From positions 1-14,862 of the forward strand of contig CAYHGV010000074.1 of assembly GCA_964356135.1 (NCBI GenBank): DNA of 14,862 bases, read 5' to 3'. Made by a program: the position numbers and the translations under genes. Positions within the stretch are counted from its first letter, which is position 1. Every line of letters starts with the position of its first letter. Positions 6,743 to 13,932 of this stretch are shown piece after piece. The DNA comes from CAYHGV01 sp964356135 (lineage in GTDB: Bacteria > Hydrothermota > Tepidihabitantia > CAYHGV01). The notes beneath the pieces were generated by a model. That model worked only from the letters and a program-made list of their open reading frames with translations, made no database searches and was not told the DNA's origin.

Positions 6743-6770
6743 TTGACAATGCTTTCGGTCGCGGTATGAT
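6743..6770 (+). promoter_or_regulatory. Promoter of the glycosyltransferase-kinase-PorX operon, predicted leaderless
   Basis: A consensus -35 TTGACA (6743-6748), 16 nt and TATGAT (6765-6770), then 6 nt to the ATG at 6777. This is the best match of the three leaderless-type sites. No Shine-Dalgarno is present before 6777. Confidence 0.65.
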
Positions 6771-6776
6771 TGAGCA

Positions 6777-7724
6777 ATGAAATCTTTGCGGGCAGCAATT
6801 TACCTCTGGTTTAAGAAACGGGAGCTCAAGCGGGAGACCAAGGTAATACAAACCCTCGAGACGGCATCCGATTTCTTGATTCATCTGCCCAAGTCAAACC
6901 CGATTTTTGCCGTCCCCGCGGTCCGGGGTTTGAAAAAGAACTACCCCCGGGCACGCTTCTGGGGAATCGGTTGGGAGCAGGAACGTCAATTTTTAGAATT
7001 AGCCGGCATTTTTGACGAACTCCTGGTTTACAAAACCGAACCGAAACTATTCTCGTCCGAATTTAAGAATTTAGCCGTGAGTTTAAAGAAGAAACCCGGG
7101 GTCTACCTGGATTTCAACCGCCCGGGTTCAAAAGAGTTCGCACTCCTCTCTCAGGCCGAGCTGCGCTGGGGTTTTTTTGCGGAAGGGAGCTATCCGTTTT
7201 TCAATTTGTTGGTTAAAGACGGGGTGGCAGGCGACGAATTTGATAAAAACTCGGCTTTAATCGCCTCGCTGGTTGCGGTTGAATCAGAACGTGCCATTCC
7301 GCTCACGGTTGCCGTCCCCAAACGGCGCAACCCGGCAGGATTAATAAAATCTCTGGGCGAGAGCGGAAAACGGCTGATCGTGGCGGAAGGAATCAACCCC
7401 GAGCTTGCGCTCAAACTGAAGCAACAGTTTGATGCGGCAGTCATTGAGTGGAAGAAGCTTGAAGATCCCGAGTTGCTGCCGGCGCTCGTTAGCAATTGTG
7501 ATCTCTTTATCGGAAGAGCGTCAGTGGCATTTGAAATTGCTCTTGCCCTCTCCCGGCCGATTTTGCTCCTGGTGGAAAAGGGTGCGCAGGGGCTCAATCT
7601 CGACTCGATCGTTCGAGCCGAATCGGATCAGGTTCTGGATCAGGTTGGGTTCATCCTGACTCACGGTAAAACGAAGCGTGGAAGGGAGCGGATAGGATTG
7701 AGTGGGAATGAGGCTGCCGTTTAA
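6777..7724 (+). CDS. Glycosyltransferase family 9-like (heptosyltransferase-like) protein
   Basis: This 315-residue protein lacks a signal peptide. Its N-terminal half follows the GT9 plan, FLIHLPKSNPIFAVPAVRGLKKNYP (33-57) and then a fold motif ending AGIFDELLVY (76-85). The C-terminal half carries LPALVSNCDLFIGRASVAFEIALALSRPILLLVEK (234-268), the counterpart of the GT9 donor-binding segment, where a G-[ND]-[ST]-GP-x-H is usual. Here it reads GRASVAFE, so the typical H/D donor-contact residues are absent. GT9 enzymes add heptose or other sugars to lipopolysaccharide inner core on the cytoplasmic face. This is a divergent member and its activity or substrate may have changed. Its stop lies 17 nt inside the kinase frame that begins at 7708, so the genes form one operon. 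That context suggests surface glycan work linked to secreted proteins. Confidence 0.65.
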   Translation: MKSLRAAIYLWFKKRELKRETKVIQTLETASDFLIHLPKSNPIFAVPAVRGLKKNYPRARFWGIGWEQERQFLELAGIFDELLVYKTEPKLFSSEFKNLAVSLKKKPGVYLDFNRPGSKEFALLSQAELRWGFFAEGSYPFFNLLVKDGVAGDEFDKNSALIASLVAVESERAIPLTVAVPKRRNPAGLIKSLGESGKRLIVAEGINPELALKLKQQFDAAVIEWKKLEDPELLPALVSNCDLFIGRASVAFEIALALSRPILLLVEKGAQGLNLDSIVRAESDQVLDQVGFILTHGKTKRGRERIGLSGNEAAV

Positions 7725-7845
7725 ATTCGGCATTAGATTTCTCCAGATTTATTTTATCTTCGGGCTGTTACTCTTAACCGCATTCTGGTTTTTTTATTCC
7801 CGAGGCCTGTTCCGCCGCCTGGAGAATGAGACTCAAACCCGGTAA
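7708..7845 (+). pseudogene. Detached N-terminal signal anchor of the PorY-like kinase, ended by in-frame TAA
   Basis: An ATG at 7708, overlapping the glycosyltransferase stop by 17 nt, opens a frame reading MRLPFKFGIRFLQIYFIFGL, then a hydrophobic helix (LLLLTAFWFFYS, up to about residue 31), then RGLFRRLENETQTR and TAA at 7843-7845. The same frame continues without another stop through the histidine kinase to 9000. This is exactly the first membrane helix that the kinase lacks if it starts at GTG 7897. One C-to-T change in a CAA codon would create the stop; a sequencing error or genuine inactivation would look the same. Translation as one 430-residue protein would need readthrough. Confidence 0.7.
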
Positions 7846-7896
7846 CGCATCTATGCCCGGTATATCAGTCAGATAACCACGGTCGATACGGCAGCG

Positions 7897-9000
7897 GTGG
7901 TCGAGTCGTGGAATAACGCTCCAACAATCAAACCGGGCGAAGGCAGTACACCACTCACAATTTCAACCGAGTCGGATATTATCTTTACCGAGGTAATCAC
8001 GAAGATCGATTTTCCGATCATCGTTACCGATCCGTCGGGTGTGCCAACCGGGTTTCGCAACCTGGGGAAAGAAGAAATTGCACCCGACCGTCTCGTTACC
8101 CTGGCGGCAAAGCTTGACCAGGAACATCCTCCGATTCCGATTATGGCAATGATCGACTCGAGCATTGTGAACCTGGGGTATGTGCACTACGGTCAGTCGC
8201 CGGCAGTCAGGATGCTGCGTCTGTTCCCGTTTTTCCAATTGGGGTTCTTTTTTATCTTTCTGGTTTTGGGTCTGTGGGGAATTTTGGTCTATAAGAAGGG
8301 AGAGGAAGAGCATATCTGGACTGCCCTGGCAAAAGAGACCGCCCATCAGATGGGGACACCCCTGTCGTCACTCACCGGTTGGCTCGAAGTCTTAAAAACC
8401 GAACGCAAAAACCGGGTGCTGCCTGAAATTGAAGAAGACCTGAGACGAATGGTCAGGGTGCTGGAGCGATTTTCGAGAATCGGACTTCCGCCGACCCTGA
8501 AACCGCAACCGGTGCGCGGCATTATCGAAGATACGGCGTCCTTCATCGGCCGGAGGGCACATAAGGATATTGAGTTTGTCCTCGACGTCACGGTTGATCC
8601 GGTAGTATTGGTTGATGAGGTGCTGTTCAGCTGGACGCTTGAGAATCTCTATAAAAATGCGCTTGACGCGATCGGCAATAACCCTGGTCGGATTGAGGTG
8701 ACAACCCGCCTGGAAGCTAATCGTTTTCTGGAGTTGACCGTGAGCGATTCGGGCGAAGGTATTAAACTGAAGAAAGAGGAGATATTCAAGCCTGGAATTA
8801 CAACCAAGGCCCATGGCTGGGGTTTAGGGCTGCCTCTGGCCCAGCGGATCATCGAAGAATTCCACCGCGGTCGTCTGATCCTCGTTCGTTCCAGCCCACA
8901 GGGCTCGACCTTTAAAATCATCCTGCCCGTGTATCGGGCACGAGGTCGCGCCGTCGGCTCTGACCAAGCGACCGAGCGTGCGCAGGCAGTGAAAGGGTGA
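7897..9000 (+). CDS. PorY-like sensor histidine kinase (frame truncated at the 5' end by TAA at 7843)
   Basis: This 367-residue open frame is the bulk of a sensor kinase whose natural start is probably ATG 7708. Residues 1-108 are a periplasmic sensor region (IIVTDPSGVPTGFRNLG at about 41-57), 110-132 form a membrane helix (FPFFQLGFFFIFLVLGLWGILVY), and no HAMP follows. The phospho-accepting box is AKETAHQMGTPLSSLTGWLE with H150 (codon 8344-8346), the form found in PorY-type kinases of Bacteroidota. The ATPase part has LENLYKNALDAI (N box), DSGEGI (G1), FKPGITTK and GWGLGLPLAQRI (G2). The kinase would autophosphorylate and pass phosphate to the PorX-type regulator encoded 2 nt after its stop. 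GTG 7897 has no Shine-Dalgarno, so whether a working kinase is made depends on the TAA at 7843 being real. The kinase assignment is firm; the PorY identity rests on sequence feel and adjacency. Confidence 0.85.
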   Translation: MVESWNNAPTIKPGEGSTPLTISTESDIIFTEVITKIDFPIIVTDPSGVPTGFRNLGKEEIAPDRLVTLAAKLDQEHPPIPIMAMIDSSIVNLGYVHYGQSPAVRMLRLFPFFQLGFFFIFLVLGLWGILVYKKGEEEHIWTALAKETAHQMGTPLSSLTGWLEVLKTERKNRVLPEIEEDLRRMVRVLERFSRIGLPPTLKPQPVRGIIEDTASFIGRRAHKDIEFVLDVTVDPVVLVDEVLFSWTLENLYKNALDAIGNNPGRIEVTTRLEANRFLELTVSDSGEGIKLKKEEIFKPGITTKAHGWGLGLPLAQRIIEEFHRGRLILVRSSPQGSTFKIILPVYRARGRAVGSDQATERAQAVKG

Positions 9001-9002
9001 AG

Positions 9003-10520
9003 ATGAGAATCCTCTGGATTGATGATGAGATGGAACTCTTAAAACCGTTCGTCTACAGTTTGAAAAAGAAAGGCTACGAGGTTGAAACCGCAACCAACGG
9101 GCCGGATGGTTTAACCCTGGCAAGGACAAAAGATTTCGATCTGGTGCTGCTCGATGAATGGATGAGCGGGATGGATGGGCTCGCGGTGCTGAAAGGCTTA
9201 AAAGCGATCGACCCGAATATTCTCGTCGCAATGGTAACCAAGAGCGAGGAGGAAGGGTTGATGAATGAGGCATATGCAAAGCTCGTCGATGACTTTGTGA
9301 TTAAACCTTTGAGCCAGACTCAACTGCTGTCGGTGTTGAAACGGCTGTTAGAGAAGAAAAAGATTGTTGCCGAACGGCTTGCTCAGGAATACAGTCAGAG
9401 TTTTGGTTATGATTTGCCAAGAACCTGGTCGGAATGGACCACACTGTATCAGAACCTGGTCCGGTGGAGCCTGCTGCTTACCCGGTTTGGCGATGAAGGG
9501 TTAAAAGAAATCCATGAAGACCGCTTCCAATCCGCAACCGCCAGTTTTGTCCGTTTTATCGAAGAAGAGTATCCGCGCTGGATGAAAGGCCGCCATGCAC
9601 CGATCATGTCGCACCAATTTTTTAAAGAATATGTGCAGCCCGAACTCGGGACCCGACCGGTCTATTTCCTGCTGTTTGATTCGATGCGGCTCGATCAGTG
9701 GTTTTCGCTTATGCCGATTATCCAAGAACAGTTTCGAGTCGACACGAAATACTACTGTTCGATTCTCCCCTCGGCAACTCCCTATGCCCGCAATGCCATC
9801 TATGCCGGGCTTGTCCCGTCAGAGATTAGCCGACAGTATCCGCACTACTGGGTGAGTGAACCGAAAGGTCAAAATCGCTATGAGAAGGAGCTGTTGGAAG
9901 AGCAGTTGAAACGGGCAGGGAGCAGAGCGAAATCGGTTTTTATTAAAATTACTCGTGCGCAGGAGCTGGCTTCGGCTCAAGAGCTCTTGTTGAAAGGGAA
10001 TGCTGATTTGTACGTGCTGGTCATCAATTTTTTAGATTTTTTAATCCATTCGGTTAAATCGGTTACCCTGTTAGATGAATTGGTCCGCGATGAATCGACG
10101 ATTGTAGGGCTTACGCGACTGTGGTTTTCATCCTCACTGGTCTATGAACTTTTGCGTATCTTAGCGAATCGGAACTGCCGGATTATTATTACCTCTGACC
10201 ACGGCTTTATCCGGGTGCGCCGCCCAACCCTGGTCTACGGTGGACGGGAGATTTCAGCCAATTTGAGATATAAACACGGCGGGGCGTTACGTTGTGACAC
10301 CAAGACCGCAGTGGTCCTCAATAATCCCAATGAGTATATGCTGCCGGTGGAAAATGTCACCACCCGGTTTATAATCGCCAAAGAGGACTTCTATTTTATC
10401 TATCCAACTAAACCGAAGGAGTATGAGGCGACGTACAAGCATACCTTCCAGCACGGCGGCATATCGCTTGAGGAAATGATTCTGCCCGTAGGATTTCTCC
10501 GCTCACGAAATTCCCCTTGA
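9003..10520 (+). CDS. porX: PorX-type response regulator: receiver domain plus PglZ phosphodiesterase-fold domain
   Basis: This is a 505-residue cytoplasmic regulator. The receiver domain (1-118) has the acidic pair D7/D8 (ILWIDDE), phospho-acceptor D51 (LVLLDEWMSG), T79 and K101 (VIKP). After a helical linker (about 119-215) comes a PglZ/alkaline-phosphatase-fold domain. It has YFLLFDSMRLDQW (D226), SILPSATPYARNAIYAGL (S257/T259), INFLDFLIHS (D345, H349), IITSDHGFIRV (D399, H400) and HTFQHGG (H484). These are the positions expected for two-zinc coordination, so the site looks intact. PorX of Porphyromonas and Flavobacterium regulates type IX secretion, and its PglZ domain has been reported to hydrolyse oligonucleotides, including cyclic ones. 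The ATG at 9003 is chosen over GTG 8997 because AAAGGG (8992-8997) sits 5 nt upstream and the receiver begins there. Downstream genes encode proteins with T9SS-type sorting domains. Confidence 0.9.
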   Translation: MRILWIDDEMELLKPFVYSLKKKGYEVETATNGPDGLTLARTKDFDLVLLDEWMSGMDGLAVLKGLKAIDPNILVAMVTKSEEEGLMNEAYAKLVDDFVIKPLSQTQLLSVLKRLLEKKKIVAERLAQEYSQSFGYDLPRTWSEWTTLYQNLVRWSLLLTRFGDEGLKEIHEDRFQSATASFVRFIEEEYPRWMKGRHAPIMSHQFFKEYVQPELGTRPVYFLLFDSMRLDQWFSLMPIIQEQFRVDTKYYCSILPSATPYARNAIYAGLVPSEISRQYPHYWVSEPKGQNRYEKELLEEQLKRAGSRAKSVFIKITRAQELASAQELLLKGNADLYVLVINFLDFLIHSVKSVTLLDELVRDESTIVGLTRLWFSSSLVYELLRILANRNCRIIITSDHGFIRVRRPTLVYGGREISANLRYKHGGALRCDTKTAVVLNNPNEYMLPVENVTTRFIIAKEDFYFIYPTKPKEYEATYKHTFQHGGISLEEMILPVGFLRSRNSP

Positions 10521-10545
10521 CAAAAAACCCGAATAGAGCTACACT
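10517..10545 (+). promoter_or_regulatory. Promoter ahead of the secreted-protein genes
   Basis: TTGACA (10517-10522, overlapping the porX stop) is followed after 17 nt by TACACT (10540-10545). It would give a leader of roughly 70 nt to the GTG at 10622, so the cargo genes could be transcribed separately from the porX operon. A TATACT at 10579-10584 is a possible second -10 but lacks a good -35. Confidence 0.5.
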
Positions 10546-10621
10546 GGAAACCGTACTGTGATGAGTGTGATTATAACTTATACTGGTAAGTCTTTCTCTC
10601 TCCGACGTAAAGGTGATTGCG

Positions 10622-12037
10622 GTGTTTGTATGTAAGCTGGCGTTGTTGGTCTATTTGCTCTCGGTTCCAGGACCATGGCCTCAATTTCATCATGACCCAG
10701 AGAATACCGGTCGGACTGGTTCGATCGGTCCGGAGTCGAATAAGCTCCTCTGGAAAATACGGATCGGTGGTTATTTGTCTTCTTCGCCGGTGGTTGGCCC
10801 GGGTGACACGATTTACATCGGGAACAGCGATGGTGTGCTCTCGGCGATTACTCCGGCCGGGGAGAAAAAATGGGAATTTAAAAGCCGTGGTTTTATTAAA
10901 TCGACACCGGCAGTTTCTCCCGATCGCTATACCTATTTCGGATCAAACGATAACAACTTCTATGCGGTGACCCCTACCGGCGATACGATGTGGCATTACG
11001 ATGCGCAGCAACAGGTCGCTTGTTCTCCTTCAATTTACAACAATTATGTATACGTAGGAAGTGCAACAACTTTTTATGCTTTTGATTTGTCGGGAAGAAA
11101 ACAGTGGGAATATCCGAGTGGACCAGTAAAATCTGCACCGGCGATCAGTGGCAGTAAAGCGGCTGTTTATTTTCAAAACTACTGGCAGGAGCCGCTTGGT
11201 TTGTATGCCCTTTCGCTGACCGGCGGCGGCTTGCAGTGGACTCAGCCGACTGGTGGCGGGGCAAGCTCACCGGCAATCGGTTCGAATGGAACGGTGTATG
11301 TCGGTTCGGACAATGACACCCTCTACGCCTTTTCGGCTGAAGGCGATCGCCTCTGGGTCTTTCCAACCGGCGATAAAATTGAATCGTCTCCCGCAATCGG
11401 TTTTGATGGAACGATTTATGTTGGCTCTAATGATTCCTGCCTCTATGCCATCCGTCCGGATGGTTCCATGAAGTGGCAATTTAAAACCGGAGGTCCGGTC
11501 AAATCATCACCTGCCATCGACCAGTTTAACACCATCTATTTCGGTTCATTAGATACCTACCTCTATGCGGTCGATTCGGCGGGAACCCAGCAGTGGTACT
11601 ATCCGACCGGGGGGCCAATCGATGCATCGCCGGCTATCGGTTCCGATGGAACCATTTATATCGGTTCGTGGGATGGGTATCTGTATGCGGTCGGACCGGG
11701 TCGGGGTGTGGTTGAGAATGGAGGTGGCGGAATTAAGATACCGGACCGACTGTATCCTGCGACACCCAATCCATTCCAGGATTTTGCCACAATCGGATTT
11801 AACCTTTCAGCGCGTGGTTTGGTAAAGTTAGAAATCTTCGATGGTGCCGGAAGGATGATTCGCACCTTTACCTGCCGGGCAGAGCATCCCGGGTACTATC
11901 AAGTTGTATGGGATGGAAAAGATGTCCAGGGCAAACGGGTTGGAAGCGGTATCTATTTCTCGACGCTTCGTACCAATCGCAGTCAGCTAATCCAAAAAAT
12001 GATTTTGATCAAAAAAGGGGGTAGGTATGCTCAATAA
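10622..12037 (+). CDS. Secreted PQQ-like beta-propeller protein with T9SS-type sorting domain
   Basis: The product is 471 residues. A short N-terminal hydrophobic stretch (KLALLVYLLSVPG) is the signal peptide. Eight repeats of about 40 residues, each opening with an xSPxI/V box (SSPVV, STPAV, CSPSI, SAPAI, SSPAI, SSPAI, SSPAI, ASPAI) and containing T(I/V)Y(V/I)GS, then LYA(V/I) and a WxF/Y strand, make an eight-bladed PQQ-like propeller. The repeats are conserved at DNA level with a 120-nt period (for example near 11277, 11397 and 11637). A FlgD-Ig-like sorting domain follows at about 380-471 (ATPNPFQDFATIGFNL, KLEIFDGAGRMIRTF, YYQVVWDGKD, SGIYFSTLR). PQQ-like propellers of this kind usually bind no quinone and act in binding or display. 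GTG 10622 is preferred to GTG 10613 because AAAGG (10609-10613) lies 8 nt upstream of the former and overlaps the latter. It overlaps the next gene by 11 nt. Confidence 0.9.
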   Translation: MFVCKLALLVYLLSVPGPWPQFHHDPENTGRTGSIGPESNKLLWKIRIGGYLSSSPVVGPGDTIYIGNSDGVLSAITPAGEKKWEFKSRGFIKSTPAVSPDRYTYFGSNDNNFYAVTPTGDTMWHYDAQQQVACSPSIYNNYVYVGSATTFYAFDLSGRKQWEYPSGPVKSAPAISGSKAAVYFQNYWQEPLGLYALSLTGGGLQWTQPTGGGASSPAIGSNGTVYVGSDNDTLYAFSAEGDRLWVFPTGDKIESSPAIGFDGTIYVGSNDSCLYAIRPDGSMKWQFKTGGPVKSSPAIDQFNTIYFGSLDTYLYAVDSAGTQQWYYPTGGPIDASPAIGSDGTIYIGSWDGYLYAVGPGRGVVENGGGGIKIPDRLYPATPNPFQDFATIGFNLSARGLVKLEIFDGAGRMIRTFTCRAEHPGYYQVVWDGKDVQGKRVGSGIYFSTLRTNRSQLIQKMILIKKGGRYAQ

Positions 12038-13541
12038 AATCGTAATCGGGATTTTGGTCACCACTGGTCTGATATTCGGTTTTGAGACCACCCAGGCAAT
12101 CTGTGTCGGACAGGCTTCGGCATTACCGGTCGACGGCGGAAGTGAATATGCAACCGTCGGCAACCGTCCAATTGTTGCGATGGGGGGAGCGGACTTAAAT
12201 CCGGTGCTGGCGAAGAGCAGCCAGGACACGCTGTTTGCTGTCTATGAGCATGCTACCAGTGAAGCCGACCATGATGTCGTGATGGCTTACTACCACAAGA
12301 CCAATCAGAAATGGTTCAACCGAACGCCGTCAGGTCTATTTACTTCGGAGAGTGACCATCGTCAGCCCTACATTACCTTCGACCCGTTGGATAATATGTA
12401 TCTCGTGGCGAAAGGGCCGGTTCCAGCTTCGGTTCCCGGAGACCGGAATGTCTTCTGGCTTTTAAAAAAGACCCCGTTTGGTGATACCATTTATTATCTC
12501 AGCAATACGGAGTGGTACAAGGACTGTTCCTATCCGGTGTTGGCAGCCAACGAAACCGGGCTCTGGATTGCCATGCAGTTCGACTCAGCCGGCGAGAGAA
12601 GCATTCGGGTTTTGTACCAAGCGCAAGGCGATAACACCTTTTATATTATACCGATATCAAATTCCAGTGGCGGTCAGCACCCGTCGATAGCGGCAGGCGC
12701 GGTGTTTAGTTTTGTAACTTATGAAATCAACACCGGATCGGATTGGGATATTTTTGGAACCCGGGCGATGACTTCGGACTTCGGCGATCCAATGCCGGTT
12801 GCCGGAACCATGGATAATGAGCGCGACCCGTTTCTTGTGGCAAGCGGTGATAATTTTTATATGGGTTATACCCGGGAACAGGATGTCTGGCTTGCCTACT
12901 CTTCGGATGACGGTGGGTCGTTCAATATGGTTGCAGTAGCGGCGACCGGAGCGGCAGAACGGCGTCCGGCAGTTGCCTGCAATGAGAATAAAGTCTATGT
13001 TGCCTATCTGAACGATGCCAACCAGGTTTTGCATAAAAAATCTACCAATGGTGGTGAGACCTGGTCTGCTTCTCAGCTCGTTTCCGATGTCAGTGCAGTA
13101 GTGGTGGATACTTTTCGGGCAACCGGCGCTGCCTTCCATCCCCAGGATTCGACTCACGTCTGCTGGGTTGATAACCGGAAGGCCGCAACCACCGGCTGGG
13201 ATATATACTATGGTATGGTTGGAGAGGCAACTACCGGTATCGCCGAAGACCAGAACACCCAACCCTCGGTTTCACTTTTGAAGTGCCTGCCCAGTCCGTT
13301 TACAACCGCTACGACAATTGCCTATACGGTGCCGAAAGCCTCGAGAATTGATCTCCGGGTTTATGACAGTGCTGGTAATTTAATCCGGAAACTGGATGAA
13401 GGGGAGAGGCAACCGGGAACCTATGAGCTTCGGTGGAATGGTTTGGATGGTGCGGGCGAGCGCATGCCGGCCGGGGTCTATTTTATCCGGTTAGCGACGA
13501 GTGCGGCAAATCAAACCGAAAGAATAATTCTAATGCGCTAA
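12027..13541 (+). CDS. Secreted Asp-box (sialidase-like propeller) protein with T9SS-type sorting domain
   Basis: The product is 504 residues with a signal peptide, MLNKIVIGILVTTGLIFGFE, probably cleaved after TTQA (about 24). The body holds strand-turn repeats typical of six-bladed BNR/sialidase-like folds, with two Asp-box-like motifs, SSDDGGSF (292-299) and STNGGETW (339-346). The arginine triad and RIP motif of true sialidases were not seen, so enzyme activity is doubtful and a display or binding role is more likely. Residues from about 417 form the sorting domain: CLPSPFTTATTIAYTVP, DLRVYDSAGNLIRKL, GTYELRWNGLDGAG and AGVYFIRLA, ending RIILMR. The ATG follows a GGGGGTAGGT ribosome site inside the previous gene's last codons and overlaps it by 11 nt, so translation is coupled. 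The end of the sorting domain is nearly identical in DNA to the relic downstream. Confidence 0.87.
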   Translation: MLNKIVIGILVTTGLIFGFETTQAICVGQASALPVDGGSEYATVGNRPIVAMGGADLNPVLAKSSQDTLFAVYEHATSEADHDVVMAYYHKTNQKWFNRTPSGLFTSESDHRQPYITFDPLDNMYLVAKGPVPASVPGDRNVFWLLKKTPFGDTIYYLSNTEWYKDCSYPVLAANETGLWIAMQFDSAGERSIRVLYQAQGDNTFYIIPISNSSGGQHPSIAAGAVFSFVTYEINTGSDWDIFGTRAMTSDFGDPMPVAGTMDNERDPFLVASGDNFYMGYTREQDVWLAYSSDDGGSFNMVAVAATGAAERRPAVACNENKVYVAYLNDANQVLHKKSTNGGETWSASQLVSDVSAVVVDTFRATGAAFHPQDSTHVCWVDNRKAATTGWDIYYGMVGEATTGIAEDQNTQPSVSLLKCLPSPFTTATTIAYTVPKASRIDLRVYDSAGNLIRKLDEGERQPGTYELRWNGLDGAGERMPAGVYFIRLATSAANQTERIILMR

Positions 13542-13923
13542 AGGAGGCGGAGCTGTTTTTTAAGGTAGGTGGGAATTATAGCGATTATCATTCTCGCCGG
13601 CTGGAGAACCAGCTGGATTGAGATTACGCGCTAAGATTTTGCTGATGGGGTTAAATAATGATAGGAGCGGGCTAAATACTACAGGTGGTAACCGAGGTTC
13701 GTGCTGTTCGATCAAAAGGTCCGGTGCGGGTTCTCTGGAAATCTTCAAGCATACCGCTTCGATTGGTAAAAAGATCATTGACAAAAATATTGCTTGTGGT
13801 ATATATAAGGCATTCTGGGAAGCACGGGATTCGAATAATAGAGTTTTGCCGGCCGGTGTCTATTTTATCCGGTTGGAGAGTGCGGACCGGGTTAGTGTTA
13901 AGCGTGTAATTGTACTAAACTAA
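13540..13923 (+). pseudogene. Decayed T9SS-type cargo gene: signal-peptide relic and orphan sorting domain
   Basis: A strong ribosome site (AAAGGAGG, 13540-13547) follows the previous stop but has no ATG at the right distance. GTG 13569, preceded by AAGG, reads VGIIAIIILAGWRTSW, a signal-peptide-like stretch, and stops at 13632-13634. In another frame, open from 13618 to TAA 13921-13923, the last 65 or so residues are a recognisable sorting domain: SLEIFKHTASIGKKIID, GIYKAFWEARDSNNR, LPAGVYFIRLES and final KRVIVLN. There is no room for a mature cargo region, so I read this as a cargo gene reduced by internal deletion and frame loss. A real 101-residue protein from ATG 13618 is possible, but it would lack a signal peptide and could not reach a T9SS. 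Confidence 0.6.
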
Positions 13924-13932
13924 GGAGAATAA

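Noticed and set aside
6600..6884. 94-residue minus-strand frame across the GC-rich gap
   Set aside because: It starts inside the glycosyltransferase gene on the opposite strand and has no ribosome site; kept only as an open question for the gap itself.
10561..10638. ATG 10561 frame as a leader peptide before the PQQ-like gene
   Set aside because: No ribosome site precedes it, and it ends at a stop at 10636-10638, just inside the next gene; nothing supports translation.
12657..13262. 201-residue minus-strand frame opposite the Asp-box protein
   Set aside because: It runs antisense to a protein with signal peptide, Asp boxes and sorting domain; no ribosome site or recognisable motif.
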